Notes: a model not told the origin generated them from the sequence alone. 44,689 nucleotides of DNA from Pseudobdellovibrionaceae bacterium (GCA_018663505.1 JABJQG010000070.1:1-44689); one strand, 5' to 3'. Numbered from the stretch's first letter, positions 8,299 to 16,526 are shown. Made by a program: numbers and translations.

Positions 8299-9705
8299 AT
8301 GACTCTTACTTATATTCTCTCTACACTTTTTGCCATCTCTCTAACCATAAACCTGGGAATTGCTCTCTGGTTATTTAAAGATATTAAAAAACAAAAAAAG
8401 TACAAAAAAAAATATACTGAAATCAAAATACAGAACGAGCAGTTACTACACCAAGTTAAAAACTTGGAACTACAACTTGAATCTGAGAAAAAATTTCTCA
8501 AGATGAGTCAAGAATCCCTTAAAGACACCTTTCAATCCCTTGCTAGTAAGGCGCTTGAAGGCAACAATAAACAATTTATGGAGCTTGCCAAAACAGTCTT
8601 TGAGAAAGACCAACAAAAAGCACAATCTGAACTAAATAAGAAAGAAGAGTCCATAACTAATATCGTGAAACCCCTCAAGGAGGTTCTTGTTAAATATGAA
8701 TCTCAACTATCCACCATTGAGAGAGATCGGCAAAAATCATATTTAAACATCGAACATGAACTGAAAAAAGTAGCAACATCCAATGATACGCTGAATTCGC
8801 AAACTCAGGCCCTAAAAGATGCTTTAAAAAAACCTCATATTCGCGGACGCTGGGGTGAAATACAGCTAAAAAACTGTATCGATCTTGCTGGTATGAGTGA
8901 ATATTCAGATGTACATTTTCAGGACATACAGGATGTTGATGGGCAAAAACTAATCCCTGACATGACTGTAAAAATGCCTGGGGGCCGTTTAGTTATTGTA
9001 GATGCAAAAACTCCCCTAGAGGCATTTTTATCATCCTTAGAAGCTTCCACTGACGAAGAACGACAATCAGAGCTTGTTAGACATGGCAAACATGTTAAAG
9101 GTCATATACAAAGCCTTTCTACAAAAGCCTATTCCGAGGCCTTTGAGGGCTCTGCGGACTTTACAGTTATGTTTTTGCCCAATGAGTCTTTTTTATATGC
9201 AGCTTTAGAAGTTGAACCAGATTTAGTGGAATACGCCATTCAAAAGAAAATACTTATCGCCACCCCACCAACCTTGATCGGTTTACTTAAAGTTATCAGG
9301 TATGGTTGGAACGAAGAAAAACTTGCAGAAAATGCACAAAAAATATCTGAGGCTGGTGCCGAACTTCACAAAAGAGTTTGTGACTTTATGGATGCATTTA
9401 TGTCTGTGGGCAAACACCTGGAAAAAGCTAAGGATGAATATTCAAAAGGACTCTCTCGAATTCAAAGCCGTGTATTGGTACAAGCCAAACGCCTAGAGGA
9501 ATTGGGTGCAAAGAGCTCTAAATCCCTACCAGACATTAAGATTCAACCAGAAATTGAAGCGGCAACTCAAAATGAAACTGACCTTGAAGATCAAGATAAG
9601 AAACAATTTGAAGCAGTTACTGAGCTAGAAAGTCAGAGTGAAAAACAACCTGAAAATATTCTCACTGAGGCGGAAACTAAGATTGAAAAGCAACCCGAGG
9701 CTTAG
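8299..9705 (+). CDS. rmuC: RmuC-family DNA recombination protein
   Basis: The 468-residue protein has an N-terminal membrane helix (about 4-26), a long Lys/Glu/Gln coiled coil (30-180) and the RmuC domain from GRWGEIQLKNCIDLAGM onwards, with DVDGQKLIPDMTVKMPGGRLVIVDAKTPLEAF (a nuclease-like Asp...Asp-Ala-Lys core), FLPNES, ATPPTLIGLLKVI and the helical end VGKHLEKAKDEYSKGL. RmuC is proposed to limit inversion at short inverted repeats, which may matter in this palindrome-rich genome. The last 60 residues are a low-complexity Glu/Gln tail with EKQPE repeats. It is probably cotranscribed with the deacetylase gene. Confidence 0.92.
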   Translation: MTLTYILSTLFAISLTINLGIALWLFKDIKKQKKYKKKYTEIKIQNEQLLHQVKNLELQLESEKKFLKMSQESLKDTFQSLASKALEGNNKQFMELAKTVFEKDQQKAQSELNKKEESITNIVKPLKEVLVKYESQLSTIERDRQKSYLNIEHELKKVATSNDTLNSQTQALKDALKKPHIRGRWGEIQLKNCIDLAGMSEYSDVHFQDIQDVDGQKLIPDMTVKMPGGRLVIVDAKTPLEAFLSSLEASTDEERQSELVRHGKHVKGHIQSLSTKAYSEAFEGSADFTVMFLPNESFLYAALEVEPDLVEYAIQKKILIATPPTLIGLLKVIRYGWNEEKLAENAQKISEAGAELHKRVCDFMDAFMSVGKHLEKAKDEYSKGLSRIQSRVLVQAKRLEELGAKSSKSLPDIKIQPEIEAATQNETDLEDQDKKQFEAVTELESQSEKQPENILTEAETKIEKQPEA

Positions 9706-9872
9706 CGTCCTGCTTTACTACTCTCATAAGTCTTTGTTTTTTCTGACTGCACACTCAGAGCGGCCTTTATGTTTTTGCCTAGCCCGTAATTATTCAAATA
9801 GTACATAAAATAAAGTACAAGGCCAAACCCCAAAAGTAAATAATTTATTTTTACGATGAATTTACTGTCCAT
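9702..9872 (-). CDS. 56-residue single-pass membrane protein
   Basis: The frame starts ATG at 9872 and stops at 9702, overlapping the last bases of rmuC on the other strand. The product has a hydrophobic segment (about residues 10-25, YLLLGFGLVLYFMYYL) followed by a polar, Lys/Ser-rich tail. An AGGAG lies exactly six bases before the ATG, which makes chance unlikely. It is too short for usual gene calling. No family is recognised. It is divergent from the cytochrome gene and may share that regulatory region. Confidence 0.65.
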   Translation of the reverse strand: MDSKFIVKINYLLLGFGLVLYFMYYLNNYGLGKNIKAALSVQSEKTKTYESSKAGR

Positions 9873-9989
9873 TCTATACTCCTGTGCTTACAAACTCTAC
9901 GTCTAAGCCTAACACAAAAATTGATCCACACAAGTTGTACCAGCATCATTAGGTATACCTTTTTTTTATGGAATAGGTATGAGCTGCAA

Positions 9990-10031
9990 TTGACCCATAT
10001 ATTTAATAAGAATAGAATTATTCTTATTAAA
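9990..10031 (+). promoter_or_regulatory. Promoter with a palindromic operator over the -10 box
   Basis: TTGACC (9990-9995) and TAGAAT (10013-10018) are 17 bases apart. The -10 box is in the centre of a perfect inverted repeat, TTTAATAAGAATA (10002-10014) and TATTCTTATTAAA (10019-10031), with a 4-base centre. A dimeric repressor bound there would block the cytochrome gene, whose ATG is 21 bases further on. Confidence 0.65.
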
Positions 10032-10051
10032 ATCAAAACCAAGGATACTCA

Positions 10052-11452
10052 ATGAAACTTCTATTCAGTGCATTTTTACTAGCTGGATTATTCTTTACAT
10101 TTGAACAACTAGAGGCAGAGCCCTGGTTATCCAATCGACTGGCCCAAAATTGTGCTGGATGCCACGCTCCTGGGCGCTTAAACCTACCCCCAAAAGGGCG
10201 TCGTTGTACACTTTCTTGTCAGGGTTGTCATGTCAATCCAAATGGCGGTGGGCTTAGAAACCAATACGGAGTTTGGTCTCAGCAAAGATGGATGAGATCT
10301 TTTGCCTCAGATACCTTTGGCAGTAAAATGCAACCCAAACCTCACTACAAGCAGCCCTATATGGATCGCAAAGGTGCGGACAAAAAAATTCTTCCCCCAA
10401 TGAAATTTAAAACTGCCACATCACTAGATTATGTTGAGAGAGAGTATACTAACAAGGTCTACAAGGATTGGCATAAAGAAGCCAAAAATAAAAAAGAATT
10501 TTTAAGCCGCATTGCCAAAGGAGACCCGTATGCCTCTGAAAGAACAAAATCAGTATATGCTGGTGGTGATTTTAGATATATCTACGGACAGTACTCAGGA
10601 GACACTAACGGTAATGATGAATTAAATTTTCCTATGTCATTTGACATGGGCATGAGGTATCGCCCAGTAAGGGAGAAGTACTCTCTAGTCTTTGAGTCCA
10701 GATTTTTAAATATTCCGGGCAACTCTGATCTTGATCAAACCTTCACTACTTCCTCTAGAATTCGTTCGGCGTATTTTATTGCCGATGACTTAATGTACAA
10801 CTCTTGGGTTATGGCAGGATTATACCGCCCAATGTTTGGTAACTACACAGCAGATCACACAACGCTGTCACAAAAAATTTCTGATTTAGATCAAAATACA
10901 GTATTTAAATCTGTTGGGTTTGGTACTGCACCCAACGTTCCATTTTTTAATATTCATTTTATTCAACCACTAAAAAACACCACATATTCGCAAGACAGTG
11001 GTTACATTATTAATGCTGGTGGACGATTTGTCAGCTATAGTGCAAATATCAAACTTTCCTATATGAGCACCAAAAGAACCGCTGAAGAACTTATCAATGA
11101 TTTAACATCTCTTACTCTTGGTGGAATGTGGAAAGATCGTTTAATTTCAGTTTTTGAACTTTTAAATTTTAAAATTGAAGAAAGCCGTGGAGTGATAGAC
11201 GCTGGGAGCGTAGTCACTTTAGAAAATAAGTATCGCTTTTGGAGAGAAAATTACGTCACATTAGATTTACAATCAGCCAACACCCTAAGCAGCCGAAAAG
11301 AAGGCACAGCGACTCAATACTCCCTTGGCATTAAAAGTTATTTACTATCGGGAACAAAAGTAGAGTTAGCCTATGTTTTGCGTAAAGAAGAAAGCCCGGC
11401 TGCCACAGTAGAGATCAACGGCATCCAAATGCAAGGACATATTTACTTCTAA
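10052..11452 (+). CDS. Outer-membrane barrel with N-terminal diheme cytochrome c region
   Basis: The 466-residue protein has a signal peptide (cleavage near LEA/EP, residue 22), then two c-type heme motifs, CAGCH (34-38) and CQGCH (56-60), within 30 residues. The second is followed by VNPNGGGLRNQYG. Residues from about 165 to the end form alternating strand blocks and finish IQMQGHIYF, a C-terminal Phe as in outer-membrane barrels. It could carry electrons across or at the outer membrane, in the manner of porin-cytochrome systems but fused in one chain; that function is inferred. AAGGA precedes the start. The stop codon TAA is the first triplet of the inverted repeat at 11450-11574. Confidence 0.8.
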   Translation: MKLLFSAFLLAGLFFTFEQLEAEPWLSNRLAQNCAGCHAPGRLNLPPKGRRCTLSCQGCHVNPNGGGLRNQYGVWSQQRWMRSFASDTFGSKMQPKPHYKQPYMDRKGADKKILPPMKFKTATSLDYVEREYTNKVYKDWHKEAKNKKEFLSRIAKGDPYASERTKSVYAGGDFRYIYGQYSGDTNGNDELNFPMSFDMGMRYRPVREKYSLVFESRFLNIPGNSDLDQTFTTSSRIRSAYFIADDLMYNSWVMAGLYRPMFGNYTADHTTLSQKISDLDQNTVFKSVGFGTAPNVPFFNIHFIQPLKNTTYSQDSGYIINAGGRFVSYSANIKLSYMSTKRTAEELINDLTSLTLGGMWKDRLISVFELLNFKIEESRGVIDAGSVVTLENKYRFWRENYVTLDLQSANTLSSRKEGTATQYSLGIKSYLLSGTKVELAYVLRKEESPAATVEINGIQMQGHIYF

Positions 11453-11574
11453 ACAGGTGCCAGGCATCTTTTGCGGATGCAGCACACCATAATTCTACAG
11501 TATTGTTTTCATTTTAATTCATTAACCTGAATTATGGTGTGCTGCATCCGCAAAAGATGCCTGGCACCTGTTTA
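11450..11574. repeat. Perfect 46-bp inverted repeat spanning stop codon to stop codon
   Basis: Arms 11450-11495 and 11529-11574 are exact reverse complements around a 33-base AT-rich loop. Each arm starts TAAACAGGTGCCAGGCATC, so both convergent genes read directly into the element and take their TAA from it. It may act as a bidirectional terminator, though no T-run follows. The size and symmetry resemble a miniature mobile element. Confidence 0.9.
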
Positions 11575-12996
11575 GGGTAATGTTCTTACTGGGAATGATT
11601 CACTGTAAAAGGGTTCTGCTGCATCGTTAAACGCAATAGCTCGAAAATTATAAAGAGTATCTGGAGTCAGGTCAGTTATATTCAAAGCGTGATATGTGGT
11701 GAAGTTCACATCTAATGCCGTTGTCATCACTTCACCTGTTAATACATCGGTATACTCAAGTTGCGTTGGACTAGCTATATCTGTGTTCCACTCCACTATG
11801 ATACTTGTTCTATTTGGTTCAATAAATTGAAAATTTGATATGACTACTGGGTTAGATAAAGGCTGACAGTAAGAAATATATATTTCAGATCTCTCCCCGC
11901 CAACAAGTGCCGCCTCAATATGAATTTCATTTGGGACTGATTGATAACTAAATGCTACTGGCTGCCTATCTACTAAAACCTTTAATGTACTTTGATCAAA
12001 ATCAGCATGAGAAAGTGGAAACTCTGTAAGTAAGTTTAGTTTTTTCACCGCAAGGAAACCTATTTGCTGCATAGAAGAGTCGTAGTTTCCGTCTGCAAGA
12101 TCCACAAGGATCCCATTGGATTGCTGAACTGTTTCTAAATAACCATAACCAATTTCATTTTCTCCAGTGGCTGGCAAAGTTTCATTATCAGTATATATAA
12201 TTCCAGATAACAATAGTGGAGCTTCTTGCTTTAAATCTTGTAACTGCGATATCACAGACTCGGGGTTTATTCCGGCGCAGTCTCTATCATGGGCTGGCCA
12301 TTCCTTATGGTTTGGATCAAAAACAGGATCTACTCCTTCTGGGTATTGACTTAAAGAACAAATATCATTCTCATCAGCTACAAATACAACGGCTAGTCCC
12401 GCATCAGCTCTAAAAAAATCTAAAGCACTATTTTCAACTAAGTGAGTGGTCACTCCTTCAATAAGAGAAAATAACCCAACTTCACCACCATCCGAATGGC
12501 TATCTGTTTTAATAGATGTCATATTCTCTCTTAATAAAGTTTGCATATCAGTTGTAGTTAGCTCTGATGATTTAAGGACTTTAGGGTTTCCTGATTTAGC
12601 ATACAGTTTGCCACTATAAGAGCTCTTGGAGCTATGTGCCAGCATCACACTCACATGAACATCAACATCAGCAGGCAGCTCATCGATAAAAGCATCTATG
12701 CCCTCAGCTATTCCTGCACGCTCTGCAGATAAAGATCCTGAAGTATCCACAACAAAAAGAAGATCTATTTTTTTTGAAATTTCAGCATCAGGTTGGATGA
12801 AAGTATCAGAGTAACATAACTGAGTATCAAGCACGTCATCAGGAGGGTCTTGCGGTAATACCTCTGGATTAAAAGCTTCACCAATATCCGCCTTACTTTC
12901 TTCATCTATAACACAGGCCGAAGTTAACAATAAAAAGCCTAAAAGCAAAAATACTCTTATAAACATATTTGTAGAATTATCTAGCTTGTTATTCAT
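11572..12996 (-). CDS. Surface lipoprotein with von Willebrand factor A and fibronectin III domains
   Basis: From the ATG at 12996 the product has 474 residues; an upstream in-frame GTG at 13008 would add four. GGGGGA just before the ATG favours 12996. The signal peptide ends LLLTSAC (Cys28). A vWA domain follows, with the MIDAS metal motif DTSGS in LLFVVDTSGSLS and later AVVFVADENDICS. The C-terminal 90 residues look like a fibronectin III domain (SIIVEWNTDIASPTQLEY..., LTPDTLYNFRAIAFND). Such proteins usually mediate adhesion or surface binding. It is convergent with the diheme barrel gene. Its TAA stop is the end of the palindromic element. Confidence 0.88.
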   Translation of the reverse strand: MNNKLDNSTNMFIRVFLLLGFLLLTSACVIDEESKADIGEAFNPEVLPQDPPDDVLDTQLCYSDTFIQPDAEISKKIDLLFVVDTSGSLSAERAGIAEGIDAFIDELPADVDVHVSVMLAHSSKSSYSGKLYAKSGNPKVLKSSELTTTDMQTLLRENMTSIKTDSHSDGGEVGLFSLIEGVTTHLVENSALDFFRADAGLAVVFVADENDICSLSQYPEGVDPVFDPNHKEWPAHDRDCAGINPESVISQLQDLKQEAPLLLSGIIYTDNETLPATGENEIGYGYLETVQQSNGILVDLADGNYDSSMQQIGFLAVKKLNLLTEFPLSHADFDQSTLKVLVDRQPVAFSYQSVPNEIHIEAALVGGERSEIYISYCQPLSNPVVISNFQFIEPNRTSIIVEWNTDIASPTQLEYTDVLTGEVMTTALDVNFTTYHALNITDLTPDTLYNFRAIAFNDAAEPFYSESFPVRTLP

Positions 12997-13066
12997 TACG
13001 TCCCCCACTTAAAGCTAAGTCATTACAGAGTGGAGCGTACATACAAGAAAACTCTTAATTATCAAA

Positions 13067-13090
13067 AGTCCCCGACCTTGGTCCGGGGCT
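13067..13090. terminator. Strong GC hairpin, orphan terminator-like
   Basis: AGTCCCCGACC / GGTCCGGGGCT with a TT loop forms an 11-bp stem with one C-C mismatch and one G-T pair. On the minus strand it is followed by a short T-run. It lies between divergent starts, so no gene visibly ends here; it may protect against read-through or remain from a lost gene. Confidence 0.45.
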
Positions 13091-13182
13091 TTCATAAACT
13101 ATCGGCACTAACTACAAAAGCTTAAGTGATTTATCTTTCTAAGCTCATAAAATCATTAATGTTTAATTTTCTGTCGATATTT

Positions 13183-13217
13183 TTGTCATAATATCTACCC
13201 ATCATTATCATAATGAT
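13183..13217 (+). promoter_or_regulatory. Promoter candidate with palindrome upstream of trhP
   Basis: TTGTCA (13183-13188) and TATCAT (13206-13211) are 17 bases apart. A perfect inverted repeat, ATCATTAT-C-ATAATGAT (13201-13217), covers the -10 box and could be an operator. Transcription would leave a leader of about 130 bases before 13349. The remainder of the 350-bp gap shows nothing else I can support. Confidence 0.45.
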
Positions 13218-13348
13218 ACATATGTAATTATTTCTTTTGCTGGGAAAATTATCCAATTTTTCCTTCCCATTCTCCACTGGCTTGCATCTCCCGTTCTCAT
13301 TATAATTGAAAGTTGCATTTCCAAAGATAAATCTATAAATAGTTACAC

Positions 13349-14635
13349 ATGAAAACTATAGAAACCCCTGAATTATTAATGCCTGCGGGCTCATTAGAAA
13401 AACTCAAAACTGCCTTTAGCTTCGGTGCCGACGCTGTGTATGCGGGGGTTCCCTTCTTTAGCTTAAGAGCTCGTGAAAATGAATTCAACCTAGAGGATCT
13501 GCAAGAGGGCATTGAGCTTGCCAACTCACAAGATCGAAAACTATATCTAACAGCAAATATTTTTGCTAGAAACTCAAAAATTAAGTCCTTTATCAAACAC
13601 ATTGATGCTTGGGCTCAGCTAAAACCACACGCGTTAATTATGAGTGACCCTGGCTTAATTAGTATAGTTAAAGAACGGCACCCTGATATTCCTATTCATT
13701 TATCTGTACAAGCCAACTGCATGAATTGGTCCAGCGTTAAATTTTGGCATTCAATTGGCGTAGAGCGAATTATCTTAAGCCGTGAGCTAAGATTAGAAGA
13801 GGTCAAAGAAATTAAAAATCAAGTTCCTGAGATGGAACTTGAAGCCTTCGTACATGGATCAATTTGTATTGCATATTCTGGGCGCTGCCTATTGTCCCAT
13901 TATATGAGCCATAGAGACGCCAACCAAGGTGTTTGTGATAACTCCTGTCGTTATGATTACAACCTCTACAAAACTGAAAAAAAAGAAGAAGACTACTACC
14001 TTGAAGACCTAAGAAATAAGGGTGAGCTTTATCGTATCAACGAAGATGAAAATGGCACATATATTATGAACGCCAAAGATCTTCGTTTAATTCAATATCT
14101 AAAAGAGATCACCGACGCTGGTGTCTGTTCTTTTAAGATCGAAGGTCGCACTAAATCTTTATATTACTTATCTATGGTGACAAAGGCTTACAGAAAAGCC
14201 ATTGATGACATGGCTATGGGAAAAGACTTTAATCCTGAGCTCATCACAGAATTAGATAAAGTACCTAACCGCGGTTACCACGAGGGTTTTATGGTTCAAC
14301 AAGTGGGGTCTCACTCACAAAATTATGACAATAGTGTTTCCCGTTACCACACCCAATCCTATGCTGGCCGTGTTGTTTCACCAGTGCAAACAAATGCAAA
14401 TAGAATTCATATTGAAGTAAGAAACAAATTAACTCGTGGACAAGAAATCGAAGTGATCTCACCTGATGACAAGACCAGTAAATCGTTTACTATTGGCAAT
14501 ATGTATAATGCTGATGGTGAAGTAGTAGAGTCTGTGCATGGTGGTACAGGAGTATTTGAATTTGAAATGGACTTCATACCCGAAGAGTATTCAATTCTTA
14601 GCCTAAAACCAAAGTATAAAACCCTAGAGCCCTAA
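13349..14635 (+). CDS. trhP: U32-family tRNA hydroxylation protein
   Basis: The 428-residue protein follows E. coli TrhP (YegQ) closely. TrhP acts in prephenate-dependent formation of 5-hydroxyuridine at tRNA position 34. Motifs in order: ELLMPAGSLEKLKTAFSFGADAVYAG, LIMSDPGLISIV, IHLSVQANCMNW, RIILSREL, EAFVHGSICIAYSGRCLLS (U32 signature), then cysteines in GVCDNSCRYDYN that fit the iron-sulfur cluster ligands, and FKIEGRTKSLYY. A chorismate-mutase gene, whose product makes prephenate, follows 30 bases downstream, which fits TrhP's known need for prephenate. An in-frame TAG just upstream fixes the ATG; no Shine-Dalgarno is visible. Confidence 0.92.
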   Translation: MKTIETPELLMPAGSLEKLKTAFSFGADAVYAGVPFFSLRARENEFNLEDLQEGIELANSQDRKLYLTANIFARNSKIKSFIKHIDAWAQLKPHALIMSDPGLISIVKERHPDIPIHLSVQANCMNWSSVKFWHSIGVERIILSRELRLEEVKEIKNQVPEMELEAFVHGSICIAYSGRCLLSHYMSHRDANQGVCDNSCRYDYNLYKTEKKEEDYYLEDLRNKGELYRINEDENGTYIMNAKDLRLIQYLKEITDAGVCSFKIEGRTKSLYYLSMVTKAYRKAIDDMAMGKDFNPELITELDKVPNRGYHEGFMVQQVGSHSQNYDNSVSRYHTQSYAGRVVSPVQTNANRIHIEVRNKLTRGQEIEVISPDDKTSKSFTIGNMYNADGEVVESVHGGTGVFEFEMDFIPEEYSILSLKPKYKTLEP

Positions 14636-14665
14636 ACTCATATATACTCAACAAAAGTTAATATT

Positions 14666-14944
14666 ATGTCTGATAAACTCACATCAACTAGAATCCAAAT
14701 TGACAATATCAATAATGAACTGGTTCATTTACTAATTAAGCGATTCCAACTCTTAGAACAGGTTCATAAAATAAAAACTCAAGAAAGCTTAGAGCTATTT
14801 GATGGTAAACGTACAAAATTAATGAACCAAATTCTTCAAGACAAGCTCCAATCAGCTCACCTAAATCCCATGCAAAAAGAGTCCATTAACAAAATTCTAA
14901 ACAACCTCTTCTCAGTATCCCTGGAATATCTAAAGAGTAAATAA
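14666..14944 (+). CDS. AroQ-type chorismate mutase
   Basis: This 92-residue all-helical protein matches the monofunctional AroQ class, which converts chorismate to prephenate. Active-site residues can be placed against E. coli chorismate mutase: Arg9 (Arg11), Arg26 (Arg28), Lys37 (Lys39), Asp46 (Asp48) and Arg49 (Arg51). The residue equivalent to Glu52 is Thr50, so catalysis may be altered. The pattern STRIQIDNINNELVHLLIKR is typical. It lies 30 bases after trhP in what looks like an operon, so it may feed prephenate to tRNA modification as well as to Phe/Tyr synthesis. Confidence 0.8.
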   Translation: MSDKLTSTRIQIDNINNELVHLLIKRFQLLEQVHKIKTQESLELFDGKRTKLMNQILQDKLQSAHLNPMQKESINKILNNLFSVSLEYLKSK

Positions 14945-14973
14945 TCAATTCCCAATGAACACACTAATGTAAG

Positions 14974-15009
14974 CCCAAATCCGTGAATCAATGTATTCAC
15001 GGATTTGGG
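14974..15009. terminator. Bidirectional terminator hairpin
   Basis: A perfect 15-bp inverted repeat (CCCAAATCCGTGAAT / ATTCACGGATTTGGG) with a 6-base loop lies between the convergent chorismate-mutase and aminotransferase genes. No long T-run follows. Confidence 0.7.
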
Positions 15010-15022
15010 TGTGCGCTCTCAC

Positions 15023-16228
15023 CTAAAGGCCTTTAAACCTCAAAATAAACTCATCAATAATCTCAGGAGCTTTAGCAAAACATAATCTAAAGTATCCTGG
15101 AACCTCCATACCTAAATCTTGCCCAGCAGTTAAAAAGATTTTGTGCTCATTCAGAAGCTTCTGAAACAATTTTGTTTCAGCATCAAAGCTCTGCTCAGGT
15201 AAATACTCACGCAAATCCAAGAGAAAAAATAGTCCACTGTCCCCATCTATAATTTTCATATCTGGTAAACTTTGAGTTAAATGATTTTTGACTTCCTTAA
15301 GACGAACCTGGTTTAATTTTATAAACTCATCTAAAAACACATAGTCAGATAAAAATTGTTCTAAGAACCTTTGAGTTAATGCATTGGTGCAATGGAAATA
15401 AGTAAGGCTAGACATAGCCTCTTTTAGCTGTGGGTTTTCGGTATAAAAAATCCCAACTTTCAATCCTGCTAAAGTAAAATCCTTAGCCAAGCCATACATA
15501 AAATGAATATGCTCTCTATAGTCACCAGCAAATTCATAAATAGATCTATGGTTTCCTTGATCCATACGGGTTAATGCATAAATCTCATCAGATAAGATCT
15601 CCAATCGGTTATCCTTGGCAAACTTCACAATGTCCCTAAGAAACTCCTCTTCCAAAACCTCTCCCGTTGGATTATGCGGATGAGTTATTAAAATAGCTTT
15701 CACTTTATCTTTATTTTCGCAACTCTCATAAGCTTCAACAAAATCAGATACCTTATGTTGAAACCTATTTTCAGGTTTTAATTTTACTTTTAAAAAATCA
15801 ACACCAAACCTTTTTTGAAAATCATATTCAAAGCCTGTATAATATGGTGTGGGAATCATCATAAGGTCACCCTCATCAAACATAGAATAGCTAAGGCACT
15901 CACAAGCTGAGCTTAAACCATTAAATAATATAAGATTTTCTGGGTTCATGTCTTTAATGAATAAATATTTAGTTAAAAATTTTGATGTGGCTTGTTTAAC
16001 ACTTGGTAATCCGGATAAATCAAAATACTGAAAATCTTCTTTTTCTAAGGGAAAGTGATTCTGAAAATATGGCACTAGGATATCTGACATGAGATGATTT
16101 TCAGCTATACCCAGATTTAAATATCCCCTAGGGTTGCCAGTACTATAGGGGTCACTGGCACAAAGCAGGTGCCCTTCTACAATGGCTGAAGGCTCTCCCA
16201 TGAGGTCTTTCATTCTTTTTGATATCAT
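15023..16228 (-). CDS. PLP-dependent aminotransferase, ACC-synthase-like
   Basis: The 401-residue fold-type I enzyme shows LGIAENHL near the N-terminus, THPHNPTGEVL (PLP-contacting Asn), LSDEIYA (Asp for the pyridine nitrogen), GLAKDFTLAGLKVG (Schiff-base Lys followed by the phosphate-binding region) and FRLCFA (substrate carboxylate Arg). LGIAEN and the KDF-LxGLKVG pattern are closer to ACC-synthase-like members than to aspartate aminotransferase. The substrate is not known. AAAGGA precedes the ATG. Convergent with the chorismate-mutase gene; an aromatic amino acid role is possible but unproven. Confidence 0.85.
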   Translation of the reverse strand: MISKRMKDLMGEPSAIVEGHLLCASDPYSTGNPRGYLNLGIAENHLMSDILVPYFQNHFPLEKEDFQYFDLSGLPSVKQATSKFLTKYLFIKDMNPENLILFNGLSSACECLSYSMFDEGDLMMIPTPYYTGFEYDFQKRFGVDFLKVKLKPENRFQHKVSDFVEAYESCENKDKVKAILITHPHNPTGEVLEEEFLRDIVKFAKDNRLEILSDEIYALTRMDQGNHRSIYEFAGDYREHIHFMYGLAKDFTLAGLKVGIFYTENPQLKEAMSSLTYFHCTNALTQRFLEQFLSDYVFLDEFIKLNQVRLKEVKNHLTQSLPDMKIIDGDSGLFFLLDLREYLPEQSFDAETKLFQKLLNEHKIFLTAGQDLGMEVPGYFRLCFAKAPEIIDEFILRFKGL

Positions 16229-16293
16229 TTTATTCCTTTAACTATGACTGCATACGAAAAGTATCTAGATTTTTTAGGATATTCAAGAATTTA

Positions 16294-16436
16294 AATTTTC
16301 TTAAATGCTTCTTTTATGAATTGGAACATTTAACACCAAAAGGCTCAGACATGCGGTTCTCGCCCTTCGGCCTGCGATCCGAACTCGTTTTTGGCGCTAA
16401 ATGTTCAAATTCATAAAAGAAGCATTTAAGAAAATT
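16294..16436 (-). repeat. Palindromic element, copy 1: 75-bp conserved core in unique inverted arms
   Basis: The conserved core is 16328-16402, read on the minus strand. It is 71/75 identical to the core at 34084-34158 and itself has complementary ends (GCGCCAAAA ... TTTTGGTGT). It is enclosed by 34-bp arms, 16294-16327 and 16403-16436, which are reverse complements with one mismatch but share no sequence with the arms of copy 2. It lies between the barrel gene at 16527 (upstream in the direction of transcription) and the aminotransferase start. The rest of this 298-bp gap holds nothing else I can name. Confidence 0.9.
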
Positions 16437-16526
16437 GCGAGTATCTGATCCGGAGTTCTATACCATCAGAAAGAGTAATAATTTTCTGCGAATCATGACG
16501 TATGGATATTTACAGTAAATATATAA

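Noticed and set aside
9851-10042. 63-codon minus-strand frame before the cytochrome gene
   Set aside because: It covers the promoter palindrome and the start region of the better-supported 56-codon gene in another frame, and has no ribosome site.
12167-12413. Plus-strand frames of 60-65 codons inside the vWA lipoprotein gene
   Set aside because: Antisense shadows of a well-supported coding region.
13201-13217. Fur box
   Set aside because: The palindrome is similar in composition but its half-sites do not follow GATAATGATAATCATTATC order; kept only as a generic operator candidate.
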